Below are positions 7,877-17,203 of a stretch of 64,000 bases of DNA, one piece after another. The stretch spans positions 124,001-188,000 of the forward strand of contig JAFZUV010000018.1 of assembly GCA_017618135.1 (NCBI GenBank), given 5' to 3'. The translations under genes were made by a program, and so were the position numbers. Below the pieces are notes generated by a model. It had not been told where the DNA came from. It was given only the letters and a program-made list of their open reading frames with translations, and made no database searches. Source of the DNA: Clostridia bacterium. GTDB lineage: Bacteria > Bacillota > Clostridia > Oscillospirales > Acutalibacteraceae. Position 1 is the stretch's first letter, and each line of letters opens with the position of its first letter.

Positions 7877-7898
7877 CATTTGAACAATCGTTCAAATG
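7877..7898 (+). promoter_or_regulatory. ArsR/SmtB-type operator
   Basis: A perfect 22-base inverted repeat CATTTGAAC-AATC-GTTCAAATG lies just downstream of the predicted transcription start. The TTGAAC...GTTCAA half-sites match known CadC/SmtB-family operators, so the repressor encoded at 7936 probably binds here and blocks initiation until metal is bound. Confidence 0.8.
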
Positions 7899-7935
7899 TA
7901 ATGAGAAATTCGGGAATCCTGGAGGAAAGCAAATT

Positions 7936-8301
7936 ATGAATAAAGAAAACGCCGCGCCGGTATGCGAAACGGGCGAGATACACAAAGATTTGGTTGAAAG
8001 TGTGCGAGCCGGTATGCCGGATATTGATATACTTTACGATTTAGCTGAGCTTTACAGAATATTTGCCGACAGTACGCGTATTCGCATACTTTATGTGCTT
8101 TTTGAAAAAGAGGTCTGCGTATGCGATATTGCTTTAGTGCTTAATATGACGGTATCCGCCGTATCTCATCAGTTAAGGATATTGCGTTCGGCGCACTTGG
8201 TACGCTTCAGAAAAGAAGGCAAGTCTTGTTTTTATTCTTTGGCGGATGATCATGTGAAAACCATAATCGGTCAGGGCATTGAGCATATTACGGAGGAGTG
8301 A
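7936..8301 (+). CDS. ArsR/SmtB-family metal-sensing repressor (CadC-like)
   Basis: A 121-residue winged-helix repressor. The core LYDLAELYRIFADSTRIRILYVLFE and recognition helix MTVSAVSHQLRILRSAHLV are typical of the family. The metal site of helix alpha-3 is visible as EVCVCD (C61, C63) and a further cysteine sits in the N-terminal arm (C10), the arrangement used by CadC for Cd, Pb or Zn. I infer that it senses soft divalent metals and represses its own operon through the palindrome at 7877-7898. The start has GGAGGAAAGCAAATT upstream. The P-type ATPase follows after 5 bases. Confidence 0.9.
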   Translation: MNKENAAPVCETGEIHKDLVESVRAGMPDIDILYDLAELYRIFADSTRIRILYVLFEKEVCVCDIALVLNMTVSAVSHQLRILRSAHLVRFRKEGKSCFYSLADDHVKTIIGQGIEHITEE

Positions 8302-8306
8302 GTATA

Positions 8307-10154
8307 ATGCGCGAGCATAGACGGGATATAATCAGAATAATTATTTCCGCGGTAATTCTGATTTTCGGAGTAATAGCTTCAAACGCAGGTTGGTTCAGCG
8401 GTACCGTAAATCTTTTGATATTCGCCGCCGCGTATATTGTGGCGGGATTTGAGGTTATGGAAGCATCGGTCAAAAACATTACTAAAGGAGAAGTTTTCGA
8501 TGAAAATTTCCTTATGAGCATTGCGAGCATCGGCGCTTTTATAATCGGTCAGTATGCCGAAGCCGTGTTTGTTATGCTGTTCTTTTGCGTTGGCGAGCTG
8601 TTTGAGCATATCGCTGAGGGCAGGAGCTGCAAAGCAATTTCAGCCATCGCTCAAATAAGACCCGATACCGCAAGACTCGTCACCGAAACGGGTGAAGCCG
8701 AAGTTGCCGCCGAGTCGGTTAATATAGGCGATATTATATCGGTAAATCCCGGCGAGATAATTCCGCTTGACGGCGTTGTGGCGGACGGGGCATCGTCTCT
8801 TAACACTTCGGCTGTAACCGGCGAATCGTTGCCTGTGGATGTAGGCGTAGGCGATAAGGTATACAGCGGGTGTGTAAACATAAACGGTGCGGTCAAAATA
8901 AGAGTAACCGAGCGTTTTGGCGATTCTACGGCTTCTAAAATACTTGAGCTTGTGGAAAACTCAAACAAAAAGAAAGCGGGGACAGAACGGTTTATAACAC
9001 GATTCGCGAGGTATTATACACCGGTCGTGGTCATTTGTGCTTTAATTGTAGCGGTCATACCTTCTATAATAACAAAAGAGTATTCGGTTTGGATTTACAG
9101 GGCGCTTATGTTTTTGGTGGTTTCCTGCCCGTGCGCGCTGGTGGTTTCGGTTCCGCTTACATATTTTGCCGGTATCGGCGGCGCCGCACGCAAGGGTATA
9201 CTTATAAAAGGAGGCAATGCCGCCGAGGCGCTTTCTAAAACCCGAACAGTTGCGTTTGATAAAACCGGAACGCTTACAAAAGGCGATTTTTCCGTAGTGG
9301 CGGTTCATCCCCAAAAAATAGACGAAAAAACCCTGCTTTTAGTGGCGGCGGCGGCAGAGTACAACAGTAATCATCCGATTTCGGTGTCGCTTAAAGCGGC
9401 ATACGGTAAGCTTCCCGAAAATATAAAAATACAGGATGTGATTGAAATTGCCGGTAAGGGTATACAGGCAAAAATAGGCGACAAATCGGTGCTTGTAGGT
9501 AATGATAAGCTGATGAGCGACAACTCGGTCGATTTCCGCGGTTGTCATCACAGCGGCACTATAGTCCATGTGGCGGTAGACGGCGAATACTACGGGCATA
9601 TAGTAATATCCGACTCACTCAAACCGGAAGCGGAGTCCGCAGTATCCGAGCTTAAAAAAGCCGGAGTTAAAACCGTTATGCTTACAGGCGACAGTGAGCG
9701 TCGCGCTCTCGAGGTTGTAAATAAGCTCGGTATTGATGAATATCACGCAAATCTGTTGCCCGAGGAAAAGGTACTCAAGCTTGAAGAGTTGTTATCTGAG
9801 GGCAACAAGCTCGCGTTTGTCGGCGACGGTATAAATGACGCACCGGCACTCGCACGCAGTGATGTGGGTATAGCGATGGGCGCACTTGGAAGTGACGCGG
9901 CGATAGAAGCGGCTGATATTGTAATAATGGACGATAATCCCGACAAAGTGCGGATGGCGAAAAGAATATCCGATAAGATTTCAAGAATAGCGCGCCAAAA
10001 TATATGCTTTTCCATAGGTGTGAAGATGATCATACTTTTGCTTTCGGTATCCGGACTTTGCAATATGTGGGTTGCTGCATTTGCCGATGTAGGTGTGCTT
10101 GTTTTGGCAGTGCTTAACAGTATAAGAAGCGCAACATATTATCATTATATTTAA
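8307..10154 (+). CDS. cadA: Heavy-metal (Cd/Zn/Pb) translocating P1B-type ATPase
   Basis: A 615-residue membrane pump that exports metal ions with ATP. Features in order: N-terminal membrane helices without a heavy-metal-associated (HMA) domain, the actuator motif TGES (about 171-174), the metal-binding membrane motif SCPCAL (about 273-278), the phosphorylated Asp in DKTGTLT (about 318), HP dipeptide HPIS, the hinge GDGINDAPALA (about 507) and two final helices. CPC motif and partner gene suggest Cd/Zn rather than Cu. ATG 8307 is preferred because GGAGGAG sits 9 bases upstream; an upstream in-frame GTG overlaps that site. Lack of the N-terminal metal-binding domain makes it shorter than typical CadA. 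Confidence 0.93.
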   Translation: MREHRRDIIRIIISAVILIFGVIASNAGWFSGTVNLLIFAAAYIVAGFEVMEASVKNITKGEVFDENFLMSIASIGAFIIGQYAEAVFVMLFFCVGELFEHIAEGRSCKAISAIAQIRPDTARLVTETGEAEVAAESVNIGDIISVNPGEIIPLDGVVADGASSLNTSAVTGESLPVDVGVGDKVYSGCVNINGAVKIRVTERFGDSTASKILELVENSNKKKAGTERFITRFARYYTPVVVICALIVAVIPSIITKEYSVWIYRALMFLVVSCPCALVVSVPLTYFAGIGGAARKGILIKGGNAAEALSKTRTVAFDKTGTLTKGDFSVVAVHPQKIDEKTLLLVAAAAEYNSNHPISVSLKAAYGKLPENIKIQDVIEIAGKGIQAKIGDKSVLVGNDKLMSDNSVDFRGCHHSGTIVHVAVDGEYYGHIVISDSLKPEAESAVSELKKAGVKTVMLTGDSERRALEVVNKLGIDEYHANLLPEEKVLKLEELLSEGNKLAFVGDGINDAPALARSDVGIAMGALGSDAAIEAADIVIMDDNPDKVRMAKRISDKISRIARQNICFSIGVKMIILLLSVSGLCNMWVAAFADVGVLVLAVLNSIRSATYYHYI

Positions 10155-10187
10155 AAACTCCTCATATATTATGCATATTAAACAAAC

Positions 10188-10224
10188 AATCCCCCATATA
10201 ATTTGTTTTATATAGGGGATTTTG
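10188..10224 (+). terminator. Terminator of the metal-resistance operon
   Basis: AATCCCC (10188-10194) pairs with GGGGATT (10215-10221), extended by ATATA/TATAT pairs inside, followed by TTTTGT. Confidence 0.65.
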
Positions 10225-10267
10225 TATATTTTCACAAAAAATCGCCGTATATTATGGTTTATAGTAC

Positions 10268-10296
10268 TTGAAAAATTGCAAACAATATAGTATTAT
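10268..10296 (+). promoter_or_regulatory. Promoter of glgP
   Basis: -35 TTGAAA (10268-10273), 17-base spacer, -10 TATTAT (10291-10296); predicted start near 10303, about 28 bases before the ATG. Confidence 0.7.
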
Positions 10297-10330
10297 AAAG
10301 TGTATTGTTAGTGCTATTGGAGATGTATTT

Positions 10331-12733
10331 ATGAATAACTATACCGTTTCAAAGATTAAAAGCGAAATCGAAAAGAAACTTTCGCATAATTTTGGTGTAA
10401 CGCCGCAGCAGGCGTCAGATGAAATTTTTTATAAAGCCTGCGTGCTTGTAATAGTTGATATTATGCGTGAATGTCGCGCTAAGTTCAGAGACAGAGTAGA
10501 TGAAACGGAGGCTAAAACGGTTTATTATCTGAGCATGGAATTCCTTATGGGCCGTTCGCTTAAAAATAACCTTTACAGCTTGGGTCTTACAGATACTATG
10601 CGTAAAGCGCTTGCCTCATATAAGGTAAATCTTGATAGTCTTTATGAGCTTGAGCCGGACGCCGGACTCGGCAACGGCGGTCTCGGTCGGTTAGCGGCGT
10701 GTTTTCTTGACGGTCTTGCTTTCGGCGGTTATTCGGCCATGGGTTACTGTATAAGATATGAGCTTGGTATTTTCCGCCAGAAGCTTGTTGACGGCTGGCA
10801 GATGGAAATGCCTGATTTTTGGTTGCCCGGCGGTGAAGTGTGGCTTGAAGAGCGTCCGTCCGCTGCGGTTGATGTTCATTTTGACGGTTATATTGACGAT
10901 TGGTGGGATAACGGTTACCATCATGTTGAGCATAAAAGTTATAACAGTGTTCGAGCGGTACCCTACGACCTTAAGGTTGCCGGTAAGGACGGTAAAACAA
11001 TTGATGTTCTCCGCCTTTGGAGTGCCGAGTGCCGTGATTTTGATATGTCCGCATTTAATCAGGGCGACTATGTCCGTGCGCTTGAACAGCGTGCTATGGC
11101 TGAGTCTATTTCAAAAATTCTTTACCCTGCGGATAATCATATTGAGGGTAAATCGTTAAGACTTCGTCAGCAGTACTTTTTGGTTTCTGCTTCAGTTCAG
11201 GATATTCTTGCGCGCCATATGCGACGGTACAATACTCTTGATAATCTGCCGGAAAAGGTAGCAATCCATATAAACGATACGCACCCCACCCTTGCTATAC
11301 CCGAGCTTATGCGTCTGCTGCTTGATGAGTGCGGTTATTCTTGGGAAAAGTCTTGGGATATTATAAACCGAACATTTGCGTATACAAATCATACCATTAT
11401 GTCCGAGGCGCTCGAATGTTGGCAGATTGACCTTTTTAAAGAGCGTCTGCCGAGAATTTATCAGATAGTTGAGGAAATCGACCGCCGTTACCGCGAAGAA
11501 ATTATTTCCAAAACAGGCGATTTCGGTCTTGCCGAGCGTACGGCGATTATTCAAAACGGAGTTGTCAGAATGGCAAATCTGTGTGTTGCGGCGTGCCACT
11601 GCGTTAACGGCGTTTCTAAACTGCATAGCGGCATAATCAAGGATGAATTATTTAACGATTATTATAAATTGACTCCCGAAAAGTTTACAAATGTTACCAA
11701 CGGCATAGCGCACAGGCGCTGGCTGTGTCAGGCAAATCCTGAGCTTTCCTCGCTTATTGAAGAGCTTATAGGCAAAGGGTTTATTTGTGACGCTTCAAAG
11801 CTTTCAGCCCTTTTGCCGTTTGCGGACGATAAGACAGTGCTTGACAGATTGGGGGATATAAAGCATAACAATAAGGTGCGCCTGTCCAATTATTTAAAGG
11901 CGAATTGTAATGTCACATTTGACCCCGACAGTTTAGTTGATATGCAGGTAAAACGACTTCATGAATATAAACGCCAGCATATGAACGCACTTCATATAAT
12001 AAGCGATTATTTGTATTTAAAGAATAACCCTAATGCTACCTTCGCACCTAAAACCTATATTTTCGGCGCAAAGGCGGCACCTGGATATATATTTGCCAAA
12101 GAAATAATACAAATGATTTATAAGCTTTCCGAGGTAATAAACAAAGACAGTGCCGTGAACGACAAAATAAAGGTACTTTTCCTTGAGGACTACAGAGTAA
12201 CGCTTGCGGAGTTAATGATACCGGCTGCGGAAATAAGCGAACAGATATCATTGGCGTCTACCGAGGCAAGCGGCACAAGTAATATGAAATTTATGATGAA
12301 CGGTGCCATAACGCTTGGTACCGAGGACGGGGCAAATGTAGAAATACATTCTGCTGTCGGCGATGACAACATACTGATTTTCGGTATGCGTACACCTGAG
12401 GTGCTTCAGATAGGCAAGCAGGGCTACTCCCCTATCGGATATTATAATAATAATATCGAGTTGCGTGCGGCTCTTGATTTCATTGGCACAGGCTTCGGCG
12501 GTCAGAGATTTGATAACATATATAATGTTCTTAAAAATGTTGACCGTTATATGGCGCTTGCTGATTTTGCGGATTACTGTGCGGCACAGAAAAAAGCAAG
12601 TGAAATCTATAACGACTCCGATAGGTGGAATAAAATGTCACTAATAAATATCGCTTCTTCCGGAATTTTTGCGGCTGACCGCTCAATCAAGGATTATGCA
12701 AAAAATATCTGGAATGTAAAGCCGGTAAAATAA
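10331..12733 (+). CDS. glgP: Glycogen/maltodextrin phosphorylase (GT35)
   Basis: GlgP cleaves terminal alpha-1,4 bonds of glycogen or maltodextrin with phosphate, giving glucose-1-phosphate. At 800 residues it has family length. Seen are AKTVYYLSMEFLMGRSLKNNL, EPDAGLGNGGLGRLAACF, HINDTHPTLAIPELMR and the pyridoxal-phosphate site EASGTSNMKFMMNGA (Lys about 652). ATG 10331 follows GGAGATGTATTT and sits downstream of the predicted transcription start, so upstream in-frame starts are ruled out. The GH13 gene begins two bases after its stop, so the pair is probably co-transcribed for glycogen turnover. Confidence 0.96.
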   Translation: MNNYTVSKIKSEIEKKLSHNFGVTPQQASDEIFYKACVLVIVDIMRECRAKFRDRVDETEAKTVYYLSMEFLMGRSLKNNLYSLGLTDTMRKALASYKVNLDSLYELEPDAGLGNGGLGRLAACFLDGLAFGGYSAMGYCIRYELGIFRQKLVDGWQMEMPDFWLPGGEVWLEERPSAAVDVHFDGYIDDWWDNGYHHVEHKSYNSVRAVPYDLKVAGKDGKTIDVLRLWSAECRDFDMSAFNQGDYVRALEQRAMAESISKILYPADNHIEGKSLRLRQQYFLVSASVQDILARHMRRYNTLDNLPEKVAIHINDTHPTLAIPELMRLLLDECGYSWEKSWDIINRTFAYTNHTIMSEALECWQIDLFKERLPRIYQIVEEIDRRYREEIISKTGDFGLAERTAIIQNGVVRMANLCVAACHCVNGVSKLHSGIIKDELFNDYYKLTPEKFTNVTNGIAHRRWLCQANPELSSLIEELIGKGFICDASKLSALLPFADDKTVLDRLGDIKHNNKVRLSNYLKANCNVTFDPDSLVDMQVKRLHEYKRQHMNALHIISDYLYLKNNPNATFAPKTYIFGAKAAPGYIFAKEIIQMIYKLSEVINKDSAVNDKIKVLFLEDYRVTLAELMIPAAEISEQISLASTEASGTSNMKFMMNGAITLGTEDGANVEIHSAVGDDNILIFGMRTPEVLQIGKQGYSPIGYYNNNIELRAALDFIGTGFGGQRFDNIYNVLKNVDRYMALADFADYCAAQKKASEIYNDSDRWNKMSLINIASSGIFAADRSIKDYAKNIWNVKPVK

Positions 12734-12734
12734 T

Positions 12735-14597
12735 ATGCAATATTATCCTTTTGACTCAAGAAAGGTATTATACCGTCGCCCTTACGGTGCGGTAAAAGAA
12801 AACGAAAAGCTTTTAATAAGACTGTTGCTTCATAGCGACGCTCATGTCCACAATGCGTTTTTGCGGATAGTCGATGACAGGAGCGGTGATATGCACGAGA
12901 TAGAGCTTGCACCTCGCGAATGGTTTGAGGGGTATCGCTTTTACGATACCGATATCACTTTGCCTGATGGACTATACTGGTATGATTTCAGATATACAAG
13001 CGATTACGGGCAGTTTTTCGTTGTCCGAGAAAACGGCGGCAGAGGCGTTGTATCAAAAAGCGAGGGCGTGAAGTGGCAAATAACGGTATATCTGTCTGAT
13101 TTTAAGACTCCTGATTGGCTTAAGGGAGGAATAATATACCAGATTTTCCCCGACAGGTTTTTTTCTTCCGCTGTGCCGAAAAACAATATTCCTGAGGACA
13201 GATATCTGTGTGAAGAATGGTCGGCTCAGCCTGAATACCGGCAGAACGGTGAGAAAAAGTCGCTCGGTAATGATTATTTCGGCGGTGACCTTAAAGGTAT
13301 AAAAGAAAAGCTTTCTTATCTTAAGGATTTGGGAGTTACCTGTATTTATTTGAATCCGGTTTTTGAAGCTCATTCCAATCATCGTTATAATACTGCCGAT
13401 TATTTAAAAATCGATTGTATGTTAGGCGATGAGTCGGACCTTAAAGACCTTTGCAAAGAGGCAAAAGAAAACGGTATCGGTATAATACTTGACGGTGTCT
13501 TTTCTCATACGGGGGATGACAGTATTTATTTTAATAAATACGGCAGATATGGGGAAGGCGGCGCTTATCGCGACTATTCAAGCAAATATCACAACTGGTA
13601 CAAATTTAACCGGTTTCCCGATGATTATGCGGCATGGTGGGGAGTGCCTTCACTACCTGAAACAAACGAGGAAAATGAGTCGTTTTCTGAGTTTATCACG
13701 GGAAAGGACGGAGTTCTGCGCCATTGGCTTCGCGCCGGGATTTCGGGTTGGCGGCTTGATGTTGCAGACGAATTGCCTGACAGCTTTTTAGATAAAATCC
13801 GTACCGCCATTAAAGAGGAAAATCCCGAAGCGTTTTTACTTGGAGAAGTCTGGGAGGATGCAAGTAATAAGATAAGCTACGGCGCACGCCGCCGGTTTTT
13901 ACGGGGTAGGCAGCTTGACAGCGTAATGAACTATGTTTTTGCAAATGCCATAATAGATTTTGTACGAAATTCTAACGCAAAAAAATTGCAGAACGCAGTT
14001 GAAGATGTTATGGAGAATTATCCCTGCGATTCGGTTCATTTGCTTATGAATCATATAGGCACTCACGATACGGCAAGGGTGCTCACCGTACTTGGGCGTA
14101 AGGATTGCTATACCGGTGACCGTGAGTGGCAGTCAAAACACCGCCTTACACAAGAGGAGTATCTACTCGGTTTAAAAAGGCTTAAGATAGCGGCAATACT
14201 TCAGTACACTCTGCCGGGTGTTCCATCCGTTTTTTATGGGGACGAAACGGGTGTGGAGGGCTTTGGAGATCCGTTTTGCAGACTCACTTATCCGTGGGGC
14301 GCGGAGAACACCGACCTTTTAAATTTTTATAGGAAGCTTGGTAAGGTAAGGCGCGGGTCTCTTGCGTTTAAGGAAGGAAAATTTAAACCTTTTATTGCAA
14401 ACGGCGACCTTTTCGCTTTCATAAGAAAAAAAGGCAGCAATCGTGTGTTTATTGCGGTAAATCGCGGCGAGGAAGATGTAAATCTCACATTACCGGATGA
14501 GTTTGTTAATGTTAAAAGTATATTTGGTACCGCACCGGATAATGATCTGCTTTGTCTGCATCCTTTCAGTTATTCGGTGATAACAACAAAAGAATAA
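12735..14597 (+). CDS. GH13 alpha-glucan hydrolase (neopullulanase/maltogenic amylase-like)
   Basis: A 620-residue cytoplasmic alpha-amylase-family enzyme without a signal peptide. An N-terminal beta domain (residues 1-120) precedes the barrel, which starts at GGIIYQIFPDRF. Catalytic residues are visible: nucleophile Asp in GWRLDVADE (about 341), acid Glu in LGEVWE (about 369) and the Asp of GTHDTAR (about 443). NHRYNTADY and DGVFSHTG are further GH13 motifs. It probably debranches or trims maltodextrins made by GlgP; pullulanase versus alpha-glucosidase specificity cannot be read from the sequence. ATG 12735 lacks a good ribosome-binding site, which suggests translation coupled to glgP. Confidence 0.88.
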   Translation: MQYYPFDSRKVLYRRPYGAVKENEKLLIRLLLHSDAHVHNAFLRIVDDRSGDMHEIELAPREWFEGYRFYDTDITLPDGLYWYDFRYTSDYGQFFVVRENGGRGVVSKSEGVKWQITVYLSDFKTPDWLKGGIIYQIFPDRFFSSAVPKNNIPEDRYLCEEWSAQPEYRQNGEKKSLGNDYFGGDLKGIKEKLSYLKDLGVTCIYLNPVFEAHSNHRYNTADYLKIDCMLGDESDLKDLCKEAKENGIGIILDGVFSHTGDDSIYFNKYGRYGEGGAYRDYSSKYHNWYKFNRFPDDYAAWWGVPSLPETNEENESFSEFITGKDGVLRHWLRAGISGWRLDVADELPDSFLDKIRTAIKEENPEAFLLGEVWEDASNKISYGARRRFLRGRQLDSVMNYVFANAIIDFVRNSNAKKLQNAVEDVMENYPCDSVHLLMNHIGTHDTARVLTVLGRKDCYTGDREWQSKHRLTQEEYLLGLKRLKIAAILQYTLPGVPSVFYGDETGVEGFGDPFCRLTYPWGAENTDLLNFYRKLGKVRRGSLAFKEGKFKPFIANGDLFAFIRKKGSNRVFIAVNRGEEDVNLTLPDEFVNVKSIFGTAPDNDLLCLHPFSYSVITTKE

Positions 14598-14627
14598 AAA
14601 AACAAGGCTTAAAGCCTTGTTTTTTTA
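14597..14627. terminator. Bidirectional terminator between GH13 and GH36 genes
   Basis: AAAAAACAAGGCTT (14597-14610) pairs with AAGCCTTGTTTTTT (14612-14625). It serves both convergent genes. Confidence 0.85.
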
Positions 14628-16532
14628 TTCTTCAAAGTAGATTTTCTTATCTTTAACATAGGCGAACGGTCCCATTTCAACGAGCCCCTTTTTGCCATTT
14701 GGCAAGTTGATTACTGTTTTAGGAGAAATAAACTTATCGGTTCTTCCTATTACACAGTTACCGCATTTATCAAGAGGGACTACAATAAACAGCTTGAATT
14801 TATCGGTATCCTTAAGCGATACTTTTAGTTTTTCATCCCTTTTCATAATCTTAAATTCCCGGCTGAAATGTTCGTAAACAGCAAATTCGTCGCCCCGTAT
14901 ACCTTCAACATCTGAAGGGCTTATAAAACCATTTTCGTTTCCGTCATCCCTTCTGAGATTAAATGTCGCAATAACACCTGAGTCTCCGCAAATATTTTGA
15001 AGCTTAAATATTCGTTCGGAAATTCTCGGGTCAACGGTTAAGCAGTCGCGCGTGGGTGTTGCCGGTCGGTCACAGCGAAGTATCTTACCGTCTGATAATA
15101 TAAGCGGCATAATTATTTCCCTTATACTGCGTTTAAGCTTATCGCTCACATAAACAGGACCTCCGCTTATTGCGCGGATAACACTGTTTTTAAGTGCCTG
15201 ACCGTCATCAGTCCACCACATATCCCAGTCCTCATGGTAAAACTGACCTTGTATAAGAGAATTATATGAGCACTGCAGTATATGCTTTGAAAACCACTCA
15301 CGGTTCTCGGGTTGGAAATCATCGCTGCAGCGGGAAACAGGGCTGTCTGTTCTGTTCCACATATCTTCACTTGCCATTCCCATACAGTTTATCATTACAT
15401 TTCCGAAATGCTCTTTAACGGATTGCTCGATAGCCGAGTGGAAATTTCTGCAAACGCTTCCCACACTGTCAAATTTTTTGTAATAACGGCGCGTCATACT
15501 CTGGTTGTCTATTTTTACGAAGTCAATGCCGCTGTTTTTAAGAAAATCGTGAAAGGAAGAATAAAAATTGTATGCCTTGTCCCGCATATAAGACGGTATA
15601 AGATAGCCGCATTCGGTTGTAAGAAGGTTGTTCTTCTGGCTTTCAGCCAGAGGGCCGTCCTTCGTAATGCCTGCCCAATAACCGGTGGTCGGATGCCAAA
15701 CGCCAACCGAAAATCCGTATTCTTTGATTTTTTTCACTGTTTTTTTAAGCCCGTCCGGAAAGCGAACCGGATCCGCCGCATAATCATAAAGGGTTGAGTT
15801 GTGCATAAGGTCAAACATTTCTTGACGGGTTTCATATTTTGAGCCGTAAAACTCATGCACTTCGCCCCACATATCGTCAATTATTACCCATTTTACAGGG
15901 ATGTTTTTAAGCTTGAATTCTTCGCATTTTTTAAGCAATTTTTCTTCACTTACTCTGATTTCAAAAGCGTCCCAGCTGCACCAACCGAGGTATTCAAAAA
16001 TATTTGGGTATTCGCGTTCATCAATGGTTTTAAGCCCGAAACCGAGGTACTGTGCCGCTCTTTTTGCTATGCGGCTGATAAGCTTATACGGATTATCTCC
16101 CTCAGCCCATGCGAACGCCGGCGCCACACAGCTTTTAAGCTTTTCACACCAGGAAAAAAGCTTCGCCTCGCCACCGCGCTCAGTTCCGCACAATATGCAT
16201 TTATAGTCTTCTGAAACAAGAGGTAATATAACACCCCAGCCGCCGCCGTTCTTTTTGTATATAAGGCATTGTGAATTATCGTGTAAATCTTTTAAATCGT
16301 TCCCGAAGAACGGTCTGCACCAGTATTCGGTGTGCCGGTAATCCGACATATAATTTTCAATGTTTCCCGGTTCGAAAACGAATGACGCGCCAAGCTCACC
16401 GTCAAGAGGTAAATTTGCCGTCCCTTCAATTCTGACTATGTTGACATCTTTATAAATTTCGTTGAAAATACGCACGGTATCAAAATGCTTTTCTCCGTCC
16501 GCCGTTTGTAAATAAGCGCCGCTGAATTCCAT
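14625..16532 (-). CDS. GH36 alpha-galactosidase / raffinose-synthase-like (Sip1) protein
   Basis: A 635-residue cytoplasmic protein. The barrel signatures EYLGWCSWDAF (about 183) and VKWVIIDDMW (about 213) and the nucleophile motif FVKIDNQ (about 338-344) are those of the GH36 raffinose-synthase/alkaline alpha-galactosidase branch; the acid Asp is probably in RCSDDF (about 402). Bacterial members are usually alpha-galactosidases rather than synthases, so hydrolysis of raffinose-type sugars is the likely role; this is inference. The start follows a GGAGGG site. It is the last gene of a minus-strand run, 16 bases after the PAP2 gene. Confidence 0.82.
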   Translation of the reverse strand: MEFSGAYLQTADGEKHFDTVRIFNEIYKDVNIVRIEGTANLPLDGELGASFVFEPGNIENYMSDYRHTEYWCRPFFGNDLKDLHDNSQCLIYKKNGGGWGVILPLVSEDYKCILCGTERGGEAKLFSWCEKLKSCVAPAFAWAEGDNPYKLISRIAKRAAQYLGFGLKTIDEREYPNIFEYLGWCSWDAFEIRVSEEKLLKKCEEFKLKNIPVKWVIIDDMWGEVHEFYGSKYETRQEMFDLMHNSTLYDYAADPVRFPDGLKKTVKKIKEYGFSVGVWHPTTGYWAGITKDGPLAESQKNNLLTTECGYLIPSYMRDKAYNFYSSFHDFLKNSGIDFVKIDNQSMTRRYYKKFDSVGSVCRNFHSAIEQSVKEHFGNVMINCMGMASEDMWNRTDSPVSRCSDDFQPENREWFSKHILQCSYNSLIQGQFYHEDWDMWWTDDGQALKNSVIRAISGGPVYVSDKLKRSIREIIMPLILSDGKILRCDRPATPTRDCLTVDPRISERIFKLQNICGDSGVIATFNLRRDDGNENGFISPSDVEGIRGDEFAVYEHFSREFKIMKRDEKLKVSLKDTDKFKLFIVVPLDKCGNCVIGRTDKFISPKTVINLPNGKKGLVEMGPFAYVKDKKIYFEE

Positions 16533-16548
16533 ATTGCCCTCCGGGATA

Positions 16549-17199
16549 CTATTCTTTTGTATTTATAAATAATCTGAAAATTGATAACAGAAATACCGTT
16601 AAAAATATACTACCTAAAATATCGGTAAACCAATGCACGCCTGATAGAATACGACCGATAACCGTAACGGTGGCAATAGCGGCGCAGAGGGAAGTGAGTA
16701 TTTGCTTTAATGTTTTATTCTTTATGTATTTATTTAAAAGCATTATCGCACTGCCCATAACGGCAAGTGACAGCAAGGTATGCGAAGAAGGAAATGAAGG
16801 CTCCGGCACATTCTCACCGGGAGCAAAAATCGGGCGGCAGTTTATTGTTATTTTGTTCGACAGAGCATAAATGATGCCGAGTAAAACATAAAGTACGCCG
16901 ACTGCATAAATTTCTTTATCAACTTTAAGGAAGCTCTTTCTTTTTATTAACTGCACAAGCCCCGCAACCACAAACACACTTCCGGAAGCTATTGCAGTAT
17001 ACCCTGTGGTTTCGGTTATAAAATACCATACGGTATTGCTGCCGAAAAATCGGTGTGCGGCGCCGTTAAAATGAGATAGCCCCACCTCTACATTTTCAGG
17101 ACCGGCCGGTGCGACATCAACCGTTAAAAGAAGAATTGTGAGCAGAATGAATAACAAGGCTGAAAATACAGGTAATAAAATGTTTTGTTTTTGTTTCAT
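16549..17199 (-). CDS. PAP2-family membrane phosphatase
   Basis: A 216-residue integral membrane protein with about six hydrophobic segments. All three phosphatase signatures are visible: KITINCRP (KX6RP), PSFPSSHT with its catalytic His, and RILSGVHWFTDI. Members dephosphorylate undecaprenyl-PP, phosphatidic acid or phosphatidylglycerophosphate; the substrate here is unknown. An in-frame GTG five codons upstream (17214) is possible, but AGGA lies at the proper distance from ATG 17199. The gene follows the endonuclease-fold gene by 4 bases. Confidence 0.88.
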   Translation of the reverse strand: MKQKQNILLPVFSALLFILLTILLLTVDVAPAGPENVEVGLSHFNGAAHRFFGSNTVWYFITETTGYTAIASGSVFVVAGLVQLIKRKSFLKVDKEIYAVGVLYVLLGIIYALSNKITINCRPIFAPGENVPEPSFPSSHTLLSLAVMGSAIMLLNKYIKNKTLKQILTSLCAAIATVTVIGRILSGVHWFTDILGSIFLTVFLLSIFRLFINTKE

Positions 17200-17203
17200 A
17201 ATA

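Noticed and set aside
11192..11626. A 144-codon minus-strand frame
   Set aside because: Antisense to glgP; no ribosome-binding site or motif.
15312..15797. A 161-codon plus-strand frame
   Set aside because: It lies antisense inside the GH36 gene, which has clear catalytic motifs.
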